Below, one piece after another: positions 45,410 through 55,313 of a stretch of 64,000 nucleotides of DNA. The translations under genes were made by a program, and so were the position numbers. The stretch is taken from the NCBI RefSeq assembly GCF_900099655.1, contig NZ_FNDC01000007.1, forward strand, positions 1-64,000, read 5' to 3'. Below the pieces are notes generated by a model. That model was given only the letters and a program-made list of their open reading frames with translations. It was not told where the DNA came from and did not search any database. Within the stretch, counting starts at the first letter, position 1. Every line of letters starts with the position of its first letter. This DNA is from Planococcus glaciei. Its GTDB lineage: Bacteria > Bacillota > Bacilli > Bacillales_A > Planococcaceae.

Positions 45410-48400
45410 AACTCTTTCCATTTCAATCAGCAAATCGCCGCTTGAAATGCCTTCACTCGCTCCAACATGGATTTCTTTGACGACGCCGTCAAATGGTGCT
45501 TGTACCGTCGTCTCCATCTTCATCGCTTCGGTTACGATCAAATGGTCGCCGCGCTTCACTTTGGCGCCTACTTCCGCCACCACTTTCAAAACGGTTCCCG
45601 GCATAGTTGCTGCAATATGGGATTCGTTTTTCATGTCAGCTTTCGGTCTTGCCGAAGCATCGGCTTCCACCGTCATATCCTGGATATTCACTTCACGCGG
45701 CTGGCCGTTCAGTTCGAAATAGATGGTCCGGTGGCCATCTTTTTGCGGTTCTCCGATAGACACCATCTTGATCATCAAGGTCTTCCCTTTTTCGATCTCC
45801 ACTTCGATTTCCTCGCCTAAGCGCATTCCGTAAAGGAACGTCAAAGTATCCAACACAGAAACATTGCCAAACTGCTGGTTTGTCACGGTATACTCTTCAA
45901 AAACTTTCGGATAAAGAGCGTACGCCAAAACTTCCTGGCTCGTTACCGGCCGCTCCAACCGTTCAAACAAGGTCTTTTTGATTTCATCAAAGTCCGCTGG
46001 TTCAAGCAATTCTCCCGGACGGACTGTGATGGCTTCGCGGCCTTTTAAGACGACTCGCTGAAGCTCTTCCGGGAATCCGCCGTGCGGCTGGCCGATATAG
46101 CCTTCAAAGAATTCAATGACGGATTCCGGGAAGTCGATCGTTTCGCCGCGGGTAATGACGGTTTCTTCATCTAAATCATTTTGGACCATGAACAACGCCA
46201 TGTCTCCGACAATTTTAGAAGAAGGCGTCACTTTGACCACATCTCCAAACAGCATGTTGACGCGTGAATACATCGCTTTGACTTCTTCCCAGCGCATTCC
46301 GAGCCCTACCGCTTTCGCTTGCTGCTGCAGGTTGCTGTACTGGCCGCCCGGCATTTCGTGCACATAGATCTCTGAATGCGGGCTGTTCATGCCGCTTTCA
46401 AAATCGCTGTAATATTTGCGGACGTCTTCCCAGTAATGCGACAATTTTTCAATCGACTCGATTTCGGTCCGTACTTCACGCCCGCTGCCTTTCATAGCGT
46501 AGTAAAGGGAGTTTGCACTCGGCTGTGAAGTAAGCCCTGCCATATTGCCAAGAGCCGTATCAACGATGTCTACACCTGCTTCAATCGCTTTTGCGTACAA
46601 GTAAATGCCGTTGCCGCTCGTATCATGTGTATGAAGATGAATCGGCAAGGAAACGGTATCTTTCAGTTCCGACACCAGGCGATACGCAGCTTCCGGCTTC
46701 AAAAGCCCTGCCATATCTTTGATCGCCAGAATATGTGCACCGGACGCTTCTAGTTCTTTAGCCATTTTCTTGTAATAATCAACCGTATATTTATCGCGGC
46801 TTGGGTCCAGAATATCACCGGCATAGCATATTGCGGCTTCTGCCACTTTTCCGCTTTGGCGAACTTCATCAATAGCCACTTCCATGCCTTTGATCCAGTT
46901 CAAGCTATCGAAAATACGGAATACATCAATTCCGGCTTCTGCTGATTTGCGGACAAAATCACGGATGACATTGTCCGGATAGTTCTTGTAGCCGACAGCA
47001 TTGGCGCCGCGGAACAGCATCTGGAACAATACATTCGGAACCTGCTCACGCAATTTGATCAAGCGCTGCCATGGATCTTCTTTCAGGAACCGGTAGGAAA
47101 CGTCGAACGTTGCGCCTCCCCACATTTCCATCGAGAACAAATCATGCTGCAAGCGCGCTGTTTCGTTCGCTATCGCAAACATATCATGCGAACGCAGGCG
47201 AGTCGCAAGCAATGACTGGTGGGCATCACGGAAAGTCGTATCCGTCAGCAAAACTTCCTTTTGTTCGTGAATCCATTTTGTCAGGCCTTCAGGACCTTGT
47301 TCGTCCAGTATCTGCTTTGTTCCGCGCGGTGCCGGTACGGATAAATCCATTTCCGGTATTCTCGGCGCTGCATGAATCGGTTTCTTTTTCTTTTCAATGC
47401 CCGGGAAACCGTTGACTGTGATATTTCCGATATACGTTAACAGTTTTGTTCCGCGGTCTTTGCGGACCGGGAAAAGAAACAGTTCCGGCGTTGAATCGAT
47501 AAAGCTTGTGTCAAATTCACCATTGATGAAATTCTTGTGGCGAACGACATTTTCCAGGAATGGAATATTGGTTTTAATGCCGCGGATCCGGAATTCCTGC
47601 AAGTTGCGGTCCATTTTCGCAGCTGCTTCTTTGAATGAGTTGCCCCATGTCGAAACTTTTACCAATAAAGAGTCATAAAATGGCGTAATGACTGCGCCCT
47701 GGAATCCGTTTCCTGCATCCAAACGGACACCGAAACCGCCGCCTGAGCGATAAACCATGAGTTTACCGGTGTCCGGCATGAAGTCATTCAACGGATCTTC
47801 CGTCGTTACACGCGACTGGATCGCAAACCCGTTCAACGGAATATCCTGCTGAGCCGGAATTCCGATTTCTTCGCTGTGCACGGAATGCCCTTGGGCAATC
47901 TTGATCTGCGCATGCACAATATCGATCCCTGTAACCATTTCTGTTATTGTATGTTCGACTTGAATGCGGGGGTTAACTTCAATAAAGTAAAACTCGTCGT
48001 TTGCAACTAAGAATTCAACCGTTCCCGCATTTATGTAATCGATATTTTTCATTAATTTTACTGCAGCATCACAAATCTGATTTCTCAGTTCGTTGCTGAT
48101 TGAATTGGAAGGTGCAATTTCCACCACTTTTTGATGGCGCCGTTGTATGGAACAATCGCGTTCATATAAATGAATGATGTTCCCTTCGACGTCCCCTAAA
48201 ATTTGAACTTCGATATGTTTTGGCTTATCCACAAATTTTTCGACATACATTTCGTCAGATCCGAAAGCGGCTTTCGCTTCGGATTTGGCGCGTTCATAGG
48301 CTGAAGCCAGCTCCTCTTCCGTTCGGACGATGCGCATTCCGCGGCCGCCGCCCCCTAGAGATGCCTTGATCATTAACGGAAAACCAGCTGTCTTGCTGAA

Positions 48401-48847
48401 TTCTTCCACTTCTTGAAGAGATGCAACAGGGCCGTCTGTTCCTGGAATTACCGGAATATTGGCTGCTATTGCCTGATCGCGTGCTTTCACTTTGTCGCCG
48501 AACATATCCAAATGCTGAGAAGTCGGACCGATGAAGACAATGCCTTCTTCTTCACAACGACGCGCAAAATGAACATTTTCGGATAAAAAACCGTAACCTG
48601 GATGAATGGCATCTACCCCTGAATCTTTGGCGATCCGAATAATGTCTTCAATATCCAAATACGCATCAATCGGCTTTTTGCCTTTGCCGACTAAATAAGA
48701 CTCATCCGCTTTATAGCGGTGATAGGAACCACTGTCTTCCTGTGAATAAATTGCAACTGTTGGAATTTTCAGTTCCGTACAAGCGCGGAAAACCCGAATT
48801 GCGATTTCTCCGCGGTTTGCTACTAGAATTTTGCTAATCGTTTTCAC
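45407..48847 (-). CDS. pycA: Pyruvate carboxylase
   Basis: Carboxylates pyruvate to oxaloacetate, feeding the TCA cycle. In order: biotin carboxylase (about residues 1-450, KASLGGGGRGMRIV), carboxyltransferase (about 530-800, TTFRDAHQSLLATR), the PYC allosteric/tetramerisation region, and a C-terminal biotinyl domain with the biotin lysine in EAMKME. The start is probably GTG at 48845-48847, nine bases after AAAGGG, giving 1146 residues. A GTG four codons upstream sits too close to that site. Confidence 0.97.
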   Translation of the reverse strand: MKTISKILVANRGEIAIRVFRACTELKIPTVAIYSQEDSGSYHRYKADESYLVGKGKKPIDAYLDIEDIIRIAKDSGVDAIHPGYGFLSENVHFARRCEEEGIVFIGPTSQHLDMFGDKVKARDQAIAANIPVIPGTDGPVASLQEVEEFSKTAGFPLMIKASLGGGGRGMRIVRTEEELASAYERAKSEAKAAFGSDEMYVEKFVDKPKHIEVQILGDVEGNIIHLYERDCSIQRRHQKVVEIAPSNSISNELRNQICDAAVKLMKNIDYINAGTVEFLVANDEFYFIEVNPRIQVEHTITEMVTGIDIVHAQIKIAQGHSVHSEEIGIPAQQDIPLNGFAIQSRVTTEDPLNDFMPDTGKLMVYRSGGGFGVRLDAGNGFQGAVITPFYDSLLVKVSTWGNSFKEAAAKMDRNLQEFRIRGIKTNIPFLENVVRHKNFINGEFDTSFIDSTPELFLFPVRKDRGTKLLTYIGNITVNGFPGIEKKKKPIHAAPRIPEMDLSVPAPRGTKQILDEQGPEGLTKWIHEQKEVLLTDTTFRDAHQSLLATRLRSHDMFAIANETARLQHDLFSMEMWGGATFDVSYRFLKEDPWQRLIKLREQVPNVLFQMLFRGANAVGYKNYPDNVIRDFVRKSAEAGIDVFRIFDSLNWIKGMEVAIDEVRQSGKVAEAAICYAGDILDPSRDKYTVDYYKKMAKELEASGAHILAIKDMAGLLKPEAAYRLVSELKDTVSLPIHLHTHDTSGNGIYLYAKAIEAGVDIVDTALGNMAGLTSQPSANSLYYAMKGSGREVRTEIESIEKLSHYWEDVRKYYSDFESGMNSPHSEIYVHEMPGGQYSNLQQQAKAVGLGMRWEEVKAMYSRVNMLFGDVVKVTPSSKIVGDMALFMVQNDLDEETVITRGETIDFPESVIEFFEGYIGQPHGGFPEELQRVVLKGREAITVRPGELLEPADFDEIKKTLFERLERPVTSQEVLAYALYPKVFEEYTVTNQQFGNVSVLDTLTFLYGMRLGEEIEVEIEKGKTLMIKMVSIGEPQKDGHRTIYFELNGQPREVNIQDMTVEADASARPKADMKNESHIAATMPGTVLKVVAEVGAKVKRGDHLIVTEAMKMETTVQAPFDGVVKEIHVGASEGISSGDLLIEMERV

Positions 48848-48862
48848 ACCGCAGCACACCCT

Positions 48863-50029
48863 TTACTTTTTCGATTTTTCGAATTTGTGGACCATGGAAA
48901 CATTCATCAATACTCCCATAGCTAACGATAACAAAATTACGGACGTTCCGCCATAGCTTATAAAAGGAAGTGTTACGCCGGTTAAGGGAATAAGGCCGGT
49001 TAACCCTCCTAAGTTAACGAAAGTCTGGATTCCGATCATGCTCGCAATTCCCGCAGCAAGCGTGCGGGCAAGCGGATCTTTGGTCGTCATCGCAATTGAA
49101 AGGCCGCGCAAGACGATAAAGGCAAGGCCGCCCAGAACGAAAATCACTCCGAGTACGCCAAGTTCTTCAGCAATTACCGACATGATGAAATCCGTATGCG
49201 GTTCCGGAAGATACCCAAGTTTTTGGATGGATTGCCCCAGCCCGAGTCCGCTAAGCCCGCCCGAGCCTATTGCGAGATACCCATTGACGATTTGAAGCCC
49301 AAAGCCCAGTTCGTCTGAAAACGGATTGAAAAAGGCATCCAGGCGCCCCAAGCGTTTTTCCGTGAAAATGATGTCTGATGCAAAAAGCATAATTGGAATA
49401 ATAAACACTGCACATCCAACTGCAACCCAGCCAGCCATCTTCGCAAAAAATTTGATGCTGATGCCGCTCGCTGCCATTACCGACAAGCCGACTGCCCCGA
49501 TAATCATCATGGACCCCAAATCGGGCTCCAGGAATACAGAAAGCAAAACCAGCGTCAGAATGATGACTGGCGGAGCAATCGATTCGTTTAAATTATTGAT
49601 ATTGCCTTTTTTGTATTTATTGGAGAAAACACCAGCCAAATAGAAAATAATGCCGACTTTGGCGACTTCAGAAGGCTGGATATTTGCAAAGCCCAGATCA
49701 ATCCAGCTTCTGGCGCCCCCTGCTTCATATCCGATTAAATGGACAAGTATGAGTCCGATAAAGATGACAGCCAACACAAGCTTCATCATCCATTTCTTGC
49801 CGAAGTGTTTGTATGGGAAAATAGAGGCAACTGCAAAGGCGGGGAATGCAAAGGCCAAGTTCATCAATTGTTGTATGTAAAAGCGGTTTGGTGCATCATC
49901 GTAATAGTTTACGGACCAGGCCATGCTGGCGCTGTAAATCATAATGAGCCCGAAAAGCGTTAATGCGATGTAAACAAATAAAAGCGGATAGTCCAAATAT
50001 CTGGTGTACTTTTTAAAATAAGTTTTCAT
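48863..50029 (-). CDS. ftsW: Peptidoglycan glycosyltransferase FtsW
   Basis: SEDS-family polymerase of septal glycan strands, partner of PBP2B. Ten helices in 388 residues, with the SEDS motifs GGARSWIDLGFANIQPSEVAKV, LEPDLGSMMIIG, YLPEPHTDFIMSVIAEELG and GVTLPFISYGGTSVI. The start at 50029 (MKTYFKKY) has GAGGT six bases upstream; nearby upstream ATGs overlap that site. As in B. subtilis it lies next to pycA, away from the main division cluster. RodA is the alternative, but position favours FtsW. Confidence 0.9.
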   Translation of the reverse strand: MKTYFKKYTRYLDYPLLFVYIALTLFGLIMIYSASMAWSVNYYDDAPNRFYIQQLMNLAFAFPAFAVASIFPYKHFGKKWMMKLVLAVIFIGLILVHLIGYEAGGARSWIDLGFANIQPSEVAKVGIIFYLAGVFSNKYKKGNINNLNESIAPPVIILTLVLLSVFLEPDLGSMMIIGAVGLSVMAASGISIKFFAKMAGWVAVGCAVFIIPIMLFASDIIFTEKRLGRLDAFFNPFSDELGFGLQIVNGYLAIGSGGLSGLGLGQSIQKLGYLPEPHTDFIMSVIAEELGVLGVIFVLGGLAFIVLRGLSIAMTTKDPLARTLAAGIASMIGIQTFVNLGGLTGLIPLTGVTLPFISYGGTSVILLSLAMGVLMNVSMVHKFEKSKK

Positions 50030-50056
50030 TTCCATACCTCGATTTATCAGATTAGT

Positions 50057-50088
50057 AAAAAAACTCAAACAAGTTTCGTTTGAGTTTT
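50057..50088 (-). terminator. Terminator of ylaN
   Basis: A 10-bp stem AAACTCAAAC/GTTTGAGTTT (50061-50070 with 50078-50087) followed on the minus strand by T residues. It leaves no room for an ftsW promoter downstream, so ftsW may depend on read-through or on a promoter inside ylaN. Confidence 0.85.
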
Positions 50089-50091
50089 AAG

Positions 50092-50373
50092 TCATTTATT
50101 TGTATACGCGTCGTGCAGAATCGAAAGTTTCTTCTCTAGCGTATCCATTAAATTTTTGCCAATTTCACGTTCGATTAACCCAAGCTTTACAGCAAAATCG
50201 ATTTCACGTGAAAGTCCGAACATTTGTGTATCGAGCACTTCTTCATATAAGGGGCAAGAAGGCAATGTTAAATTATCCATTTGGACTTTAATCAATTGCT
50301 CAATTTTTTCGGCATCCGCTTTGAGGAGTTCCAAAGCCTTAACTTGGTAAGTTTGTTCTTCTGTATGTTCCAT
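50092..50373 (-). CDS. ylaN: YlaN family protein (DUF1507)
   Basis: A 93-residue helical cytoplasmic protein with the strongly conserved segment [37 protein letters not shown]. YlaN is essential in some bacilli under iron limitation and has been linked to iron sensing through Fur. The ribosome binding site GGGGGAG precedes the ATG. Confidence 0.93.
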   Translation of the reverse strand: MEHTEEQTYQVKALELLKADAEKIEQLIKVQMDNLTLPSCPLYEEVLDTQMFGLSREIDFAVKLGLIEREIGKNLMDTLEKKLSILHDAYTNK

Positions 50374-50538
50374 GAGGACTCCCCCATTTAATGATATTTA
50401 TCTCTATTAACCTGTTTAAAGTGTATCTGCAAAACGCCAAAATTGCAAGCGTCTATCGCCTTTAGTATTAATCCCTTTAGCAATTTGCGCGGAAAAGGTA
50501 TACTTATAAAAGATGGATTAAATGATGGAGGGTTTACA

Positions 50539-51045
50539 ATGGAATTTATCGTACCTTTTAAAGGTGAAGTGAAGTTTAAAATCGCACTAGATCCTACTGT
50601 CTGGATTTTTGATGACCGCCGGATTGACTTGGATACTTATTTTGATGAAGAGCGTGTTGAAATTGACGAGATGGAAGAATACAAACGCGGCATGGGCGAA
50701 CACTGGTCCCGCGAAATCATGGAAGGCGCTACGGTGCCACAGACGCTGAAAACCGAAAAAAGATACAGCCGCCAGGAAAAAAACGAAATGATTACTGGCA
50801 CTTACGGCATCAAATTCGCTCCTTTTTTAAAAAATGCAGAGCCTTCGGCTGATGCAAAAACAGTGGTTTTTGAGTCGGCCAACGGCGAATACGCATTTCC
50901 AATAGAAGCAGCAAACGAACTGATTTTCAAATTCAGTGACAACGGCAAGCCGTTGAAAGAAGACGGCCCTGTCCATGTCCTGCTTCCTGATGGATCCAAC
51001 CAAGAAAATCCCATTACACATATTTTAGCGATCCGAGTCGAATAG
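50539..51045 (+). CDS. Conserved hypothetical protein upstream of ylaI
   Basis: A 168-residue soluble acidic protein, starting MEFIVPFKGEVKFKIALDPTVWIFDDRRIDLDTYF, with GGAGGG upstream of the ATG. A mainly beta core ends with GPVHVLLPDGSNQENPITHILAIRVE. No signal peptide or membrane helix. Such genes occur in the yla block of bacilli and are sometimes labelled peptidyl-prolyl isomerase without visible support. I do not recognise a function. Confidence 0.65.
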   Translation: MEFIVPFKGEVKFKIALDPTVWIFDDRRIDLDTYFDEERVEIDEMEEYKRGMGEHWSREIMEGATVPQTLKTEKRYSRQEKNEMITGTYGIKFAPFLKNAEPSADAKTVVFESANGEYAFPIEAANELIFKFSDNGKPLKEDGPVHVLLPDGSNQENPITHILAIRVE

Positions 51046-51057
51046 GAGTGAACCGCC

Positions 51058-51261
51058 ATGCGCGTACAATGTGTTATATGCGACACCATCGAAGAACTGG
51101 TTGACGATACACTCGAAGCCAAACGATTGCGGAACCGGCCGATCCACACACATATGTGCAAAGCTTGCCATGATCGCATTACAGAAAGAACAAAAGAACG
51201 GCTTGCTACCGGCTCTTTCCATTTCTTCAGAAGTTCCCGCAGAATTGAGGACGACTTCTGA
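51058..51261 (+). CDS. ylaI: YlaI family zinc-ribbon protein (DUF2197)
   Basis: A 67-residue protein with two CxxC pairs, CVIC near residue 5 and CKAC near residue 36, and the family stretch LEAKRLRNRPIHTHMCKACHDRI. Probably binds zinc; role unknown. Its stop overlaps the next start by one base. Confidence 0.88.
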   Translation: MRVQCVICDTIEELVDDTLEAKRLRNRPIHTHMCKACHDRITERTKERLATGSFHFFRSSRRIEDDF

Positions 51262-51710
51262 TGAAGCTGCTAAAAGGCCTGTGGATCGGATTTTGGAGCG
51301 GTTTGCTTTTGGGAATTTTACTGAAATGGATTCAAGCCGTTACAGGGGAACAAGTTTATACGTTGTTGCTGAACGTCGACTTTATTCCCTTGATCGGAGG
51401 AATCAATTGGTCTGAACCTGTTGAATTCGCTTTCCACTTGGTCATATCTTTGCTAATTAGCATTGTATATGTCTACCTGGCGAAACGGAGACCTTACACA
51501 TTCGGCCAGCTGGTTTTGTTCAGCCTGGCCATGTGCATCCCGTTTTTCCTCCTTTACTTCCCGCTTGCCGCTCTTGCAGTGCGTCCGGATGTGCCGGCAT
51601 TAAATGACGGCGGAGCCATCCTGTACTGGATGTTTGCACATCTGACCTATGCATTGGCATTGCCGATTCTCTATAAAACCTTTGAACGAAAAAACGCTGC
51701 TTCTCAATGA
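51261..51710 (+). CDS. Four-helix membrane protein, function unknown
   Basis: A 149-residue protein with four hydrophobic helices (about residues 7-26, 55-74, 83-103 and 120-140). Architecture resembles YagU/YqhR-type membrane proteins, without a firm match. The start overlaps the ylaI stop (TGATG). The last codons (KNAASQ) are part of a palindromic terminator shared with the convergent ylaH. Confidence 0.65.
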   Translation: MKLLKGLWIGFWSGLLLGILLKWIQAVTGEQVYTLLLNVDFIPLIGGINWSEPVEFAFHLVISLLISIVYVYLAKRRPYTFGQLVLFSLAMCIPFFLLYFPLAALAVRPDVPALNDGGAILYWMFAHLTYALALPILYKTFERKNAASQ

Positions 51711-51726
51711 GAAGCAGCGTTTTCGC
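51691..51726. terminator. Bidirectional terminator inside two convergent coding ends
   Basis: A 14-bp stem AAAACGCTGCTTCT/AGAAGCAGCGTTTT with loop CAATG. It covers the last codons and stop codons of both the upstream membrane protein gene and ylaH, which overlap by seven bases here. Confidence 0.88.
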
Positions 51727-52036
51727 GTTTTTCACGCCATAAGCGTATTTTGTATAGAATCAAGATCAGTGCGGCAATGACCAGTCCTTCTACAACCGGC
51801 AGGAAGAAGGCTAAAAATGTCAGCCCCAGCCCACCAGCCAGAAGGAAAAGCGTAATGACCGCATTTTTCCCGATCGATAATTTTTTTGCGAACCCCAATT
51901 TATATACGAACGCCGACAGCAGGAAGATGACTGCAAAAAGTGCATAGCCTGCAATGGTGTAATTCGGCAAATTCTCATATAAAACACGGGCTACGGGATA
52001 CATACTGTCATAGACAAAAGCTTGCTCGTCTCCCAC
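51704..52036 (-). CDS. ylaH: YlaH-like membrane protein
   Basis: A 110-residue protein with three hydrophobic helices (about residues 28-45, 58-78 and 80-97) and a basic C-terminus. It matches the YlaH family in size, topology and position next to typA. Translation starts at GTG (52034-52036) with GGAAGGG upstream. Function unknown. Confidence 0.78.
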   Translation of the reverse strand: MGDEQAFVYDSMYPVARVLYENLPNYTIAGYALFAVIFLLSAFVYKLGFAKKLSIGKNAVITLFLLAGGLGLTFLAFFLPVVEGLVIAALILILYKIRLWREKRENAASH

Positions 52037-52060
52037 AGATATTACACCCTTCCTAGTTCA

Positions 52061-53908
52061 TTATTCTTCGATGGCAACTTTCTTTTTCTTAGCCATGCGC
52101 TCACGTTCGTTTTTATCAAGAATTTTCTTGCGCAAACGAATGTTTTGCGGAGTGATTTCACAATACTCATCATCTGCCAAATATTCAAGTGCTTCTTCAA
52201 GACTCATCAAACGAGCTTTTTTCAATGTAGTCGTCTGGTCTTTGTTTGCTGAACGGATGTTTGTCGCAGCTTTGATTTTAACAATGTTCACTGTCAAATC
52301 GCTGTCGCGGTTATGTTCGCCGACAATCATGCCTTCATAAATCTCAGCGCCTACTTCAACAAAAGCAGTTCCGCGGTCTTCGATGCCCATCAAGCCATAA
52401 GTTGAAACTTTTCCGCGCTCCATGGAAACCAATACACCTTGGCGGCGTCCGCCGACGCGCCCTGAAGCGACTGGCTGGTAGCTATCGAATGTATGGTTGA
52501 TGATTCCGTATCCGCGAGTCTGCGTCAAGAATTCAGTTGTGTAACCGATCAAGCCGCGTGCAGGAACGTTGAATACCAAACGCACTTGTCCACTTCCGTT
52601 ATTGATCATATCCAGCATTTCACCTTTGCGCTCACCCAATGATTCGATGATGGCTCCAGTATATTCTTCAGGCACGTCAACTTGTACACGTTCAACCGGC
52701 TCACAGCGAACGCCGTCAACCATGCGGACGATTACTTCCGGTTTAGATACTTGAAGTTCGAAACCTTCACGGCGCATGTTCTCGATCAAGATCGACAAAT
52801 GCAATTCCCCGCGGCCGGAAACGATCCAAGCATCAGGTGAATCTGTATTTTCTACACGCAATGACACGTCCGTTTGTAATTGTGCATCCAAACGTTCCTG
52901 AATTTTGCGTGAAGTGATCCATTTACCTTCTTTGCCGGCAAATGGGCTGTTATTGACTAGGAAAGTCATTTGCAAAGTCGGTTCGTCAATGCGAAGAATC
53001 GGCAATGCTTCCTGATGGTCAGCCGGACAAACCGTCTCACCTACGTTGATGTCTTCCATACCCGAGATGGCAATCAAATCGCCCGCTTCGGCTTTTTGGA
53101 TTTCAACACGTTTCAGACCCATGAAACCGTGGATTTTCGTAACACGGAAGTTTTTGACAGATCCGTCTAATTTCATAAGGGCAACCGATTGCCCCACTTC
53201 GATCGTTCCGCGGAATACGCGTCCGATTCCGATACGGCCTACGTAGTCGCTGTAATCAAGAAGTGCAACCTGGAATTGAAGTGGCTCATCTCTGTTATCG
53301 ATTGGCGCTGGCACGTGTTCCATAATGGCATCATAAATAACCTGCATGTTTTCTTCTTGATCTGCAGGATCAGATGAAAGGCTTGCAGTACCGTTCATAC
53401 CTGAGGCAAAAACAACCGGAAATTCAAGCTGCTCGTCGTTAGCTTCAAGTTCGATGAACAATTCGATTACTTCGTCAACCACTTCTTCCGGACGAGCGAA
53501 ATCGCGGTCAATTTTATTTACAACAACGATTGGCTTCAGATTTTGCTCCAATGCCTTTTTCAAAACAAAACGGGTTTGCGGCATACAGCCTTCGTAAGCA
53601 TCTACTACAAGCAAAACACCATCAACCATTTTCATGATACGTTCCACTTCTCCGCCAAAGTCGGCGTGTCCAGGAGTATCCAAGATGTTGATCTTAGCGT
53701 CTTTGTATTGAATTGCAGTGTTTTTCGCAAGAATGGTAATTCCGCGTTCTCTTTCGATATCGTTTGAGTCCATTGCACGTTCTTCAACGTGTTCATTTGA
53801 ACGGAAAATCCCTGACTGCTGTAGCAGTTGGTCCACCAAAGTTGTTTTACCGTGGTCAACGTGGGCAATAATAGCAATGTTTCTTAAATCATTTCGTAAG
53901 TTAGTCAT
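52061..53908 (-). CDS. typA: Ribosome-associated GTPase TypA/BipA (YlaG)
   Basis: A translational GTPase that binds the 70S ribosome and aids growth under stress and 50S assembly. The P-loop [26 protein letters not shown] (switch I), [14 protein letters not shown] and NKIDRDFA are intact. EF-G-like domains II, III and V and the BipA-specific C-terminal domain ([27 protein letters not shown]) follow. The start at 53908 has GGAGTG upstream; longer frames run into the promoter. About 615 residues. Confidence 0.96.
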   Translation of the reverse strand: MTNLRNDLRNIAIIAHVDHGKTTLVDQLLQQSGIFRSNEHVEERAMDSNDIERERGITILAKNTAIQYKDAKINILDTPGHADFGGEVERIMKMVDGVLLVVDAYEGCMPQTRFVLKKALEQNLKPIVVVNKIDRDFARPEEVVDEVIELFIELEANDEQLEFPVVFASGMNGTASLSSDPADQEENMQVIYDAIMEHVPAPIDNRDEPLQFQVALLDYSDYVGRIGIGRVFRGTIEVGQSVALMKLDGSVKNFRVTKIHGFMGLKRVEIQKAEAGDLIAISGMEDINVGETVCPADHQEALPILRIDEPTLQMTFLVNNSPFAGKEGKWITSRKIQERLDAQLQTDVSLRVENTDSPDAWIVSGRGELHLSILIENMRREGFELQVSKPEVIVRMVDGVRCEPVERVQVDVPEEYTGAIIESLGERKGEMLDMINNGSGQVRLVFNVPARGLIGYTTEFLTQTRGYGIINHTFDSYQPVASGRVGGRRQGVLVSMERGKVSTYGLMGIEDRGTAFVEVGAEIYEGMIVGEHNRDSDLTVNIVKIKAATNIRSANKDQTTTLKKARLMSLEEALEYLADDEYCEITPQNIRLRKKILDKNERERMAKKKKVAIEE

Positions 53909-53950
53909 ACTTTCACTCCAATATTCTTTTTTCATGTCCATAACTGTGTT

Positions 53951-53959
53951 AGTATAGCA
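53951..53959 (-). promoter_or_regulatory. Extended -10 promoter of typA
   Basis: TGC-TATACT on the minus strand, about 43 bases upstream of the typA start; no clear -35 box. Confidence 0.55.
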
Positions 53960-54017
53960 CATATGGGGAGAAAACCCTACGATTTTATTTCAAGCAAACA
54001 GTGCAGGAGGAAAAAGT

Positions 54018-54203
54018 TTGAAAGACATAAAATGGATTTTCGTATTTTATTCATTGGCGGCACTTTTGGCAATGGCAGGAATCGGCGTAGCAGTCGGCTT
54101 GCGCAGCATCCCTTTGATCCTTTTGGCGGTATTGCTTCTTTGCGGCATCATGGGCATGGGCTTTAAAAAGAAAAAAGAAATGCGGGAAGCCGGTTTACTT
54201 TAA
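54018..54203 (+). CDS. ylaF: YlaF family membrane protein (DUF5325)
   Basis: A 61-residue protein with two hydrophobic helices and a basic tail (FKKKKEMREAGLL). Size and position next to typA match YlaF. Translation starts at TTG (54018) with GGAGG upstream. Function unknown. Confidence 0.78.
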   Translation: MKDIKWIFVFYSLAALLAMAGIGVAVGLRSIPLILLAVLLLCGIMGMGFKKKKEMREAGLL

Positions 54204-54208
54204 TCATG

Positions 54209-54243
54209 CAAAAAGAGGGTGCGACGAATCGCATCCTCTTTTA
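54209..54243. terminator. Bidirectional terminator between ylaF and suhB
   Basis: A 14-bp stem (AAAAGAGG.. / ..CCTCTTTT, one G-U pair) with A residues left and T residues right. Confidence 0.9.
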
Positions 54244-55032
54244 TTTTAACCGAATATAGTCCGATAACATAATATTGTGTATCGAAGGATTGGCTGCGAT
54301 GAACGTGTCTTGTTTGAGCAGGTTCGCGGCTTCTCCTTTGAAATTGGTCATGACCGCCCCTACTTCTCCTGCAATAACGGCGCCTCCCGCAATATCCCAG
54401 GGAGACAGCCTCATCGATACATAGGCATCTATGCGGCCGCTCGCCAGGAACGCCAGTTCAAGCGCAGCCGACCCATAGGACCGCGTTCCGCGTACAGTTT
54501 GGACAAGACGGATCGCTGCTTCATGGTCCAAATACCGGTTTGGCGCCAGCCAGCTGGCATTGATGGCGACAATCGATTCCGCAATGGAAGTGTCAATCAG
54601 CGGCTTCAATTTTTCATCGTTGTAATAAGCGCCTTCCCCGCGCACTGCATAATACAAATCATCATTGACAACATCATATATGTATCCGAGCTGGCCTGTT
54701 CCGTTTTCGTAAACGCCTAGGGAAACCGCGAAATTGCGCTTCTGATGAACAAAATTCATCGTACCGTCAATCGGATCAAGCATCCAAACAACGCCTTCCA
54801 GGTGCTGGATATCGTCTCCAAACCCTTCTTCCCCAAAAATGCGGTGCCCGGGATAATCCCGGCGTATCCGTTCAATAAAAAATTGTTCAATTTCTTTATC
54901 AATATTCGTCACCAAATCATTGGCATCGGACTTCGTTTCAATCGTAATATCGCTGATAAACGAATTCCGGATTCGGTGCCCCGCTTCTTTGATCAATGAT
55001 TTGATGTATAAATCCATTGCATGCAATTCCAT
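54241..55032 (-). CDS. suhB: Inositol monophosphatase family protein (YktC/SuhB)
   Basis: A Mg-dependent, Li-sensitive-type phosphatase of about 263 residues. Metal-binding motifs: GEEGFGDD (near residue 68), WMLDPIDGTMNFVH (near 83) and SPWDIAGGAVIAGEVG near the end. The start at 55032 has AGGAGG eight bases upstream. The natural substrate may be inositol phosphate, NADP or another phosphate ester; B. subtilis YktC has inositol phosphatase activity. Confidence 0.9.
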   Translation of the reverse strand: MELHAMDLYIKSLIKEAGHRIRNSFISDITIETKSDANDLVTNIDKEIEQFFIERIRRDYPGHRIFGEEGFGDDIQHLEGVVWMLDPIDGTMNFVHQKRNFAVSLGVYENGTGQLGYIYDVVNDDLYYAVRGEGAYYNDEKLKPLIDTSIAESIVAINASWLAPNRYLDHEAAIRLVQTVRGTRSYGSAALELAFLASGRIDAYVSMRLSPWDIAGGAVIAGEVGAVMTNFKGEAANLLKQDTFIAANPSIHNIMLSDYIRLK

Positions 55033-55066
55033 ATGCCCCGCCTCCTTGTTTCTCTCCATTATAACG

Positions 55067-55106
55067 AAAAAGGCGCCTACTGTCTGTTCACAGTAAACGC
55101 CTTTAT
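55067..55106 (-). terminator. Terminator of the small gene at 55119
   Basis: Stem AAAGGCG..TACTGT/ACAGTA..CGCCTTT with a small internal loop, followed on the minus strand by T residues. Confidence 0.82.
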
Positions 55107-55118
55107 GTGATGGATTTA

Positions 55119-55313
55119 TCAGAGCGCATGAAGTGCCTCCAGTTCTACATAAATTTCATGGAGCCGTTTTTTGCTTTTATCTGCTTCACGGCTGTCTTTA
55201 AGCTGCATGGCATCAAACAATGAAGCAAGTTCATAATCCAGTTCAAGCTTCAGGACGTTAATATACTCTTTCTCTATTTCGGCTTTACGAATGATTTGAA
55301 TCATCTGTTTCAT
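55119..55313 (-). CDS. Small helical protein, YkzI-like by position
   Basis: A 64-residue charged alpha-helical protein, MKQMIQIIRKAEIEKEYINVLKLELDYELASLFDAM at the N-terminus. The ATG at 55313 has AAAGGGG eight bases upstream; a GTG three codons earlier lies within that site. It has no membrane segment. It lies between suhB (yktC) and yktB, where B. subtilis has the small gene ykzI. Function unknown. Confidence 0.7.
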   Translation of the reverse strand: MKQMIQIIRKAEIEKEYINVLKLELDYELASLFDAMQLKDSREADKSKKRLHEIYVELEALHAL

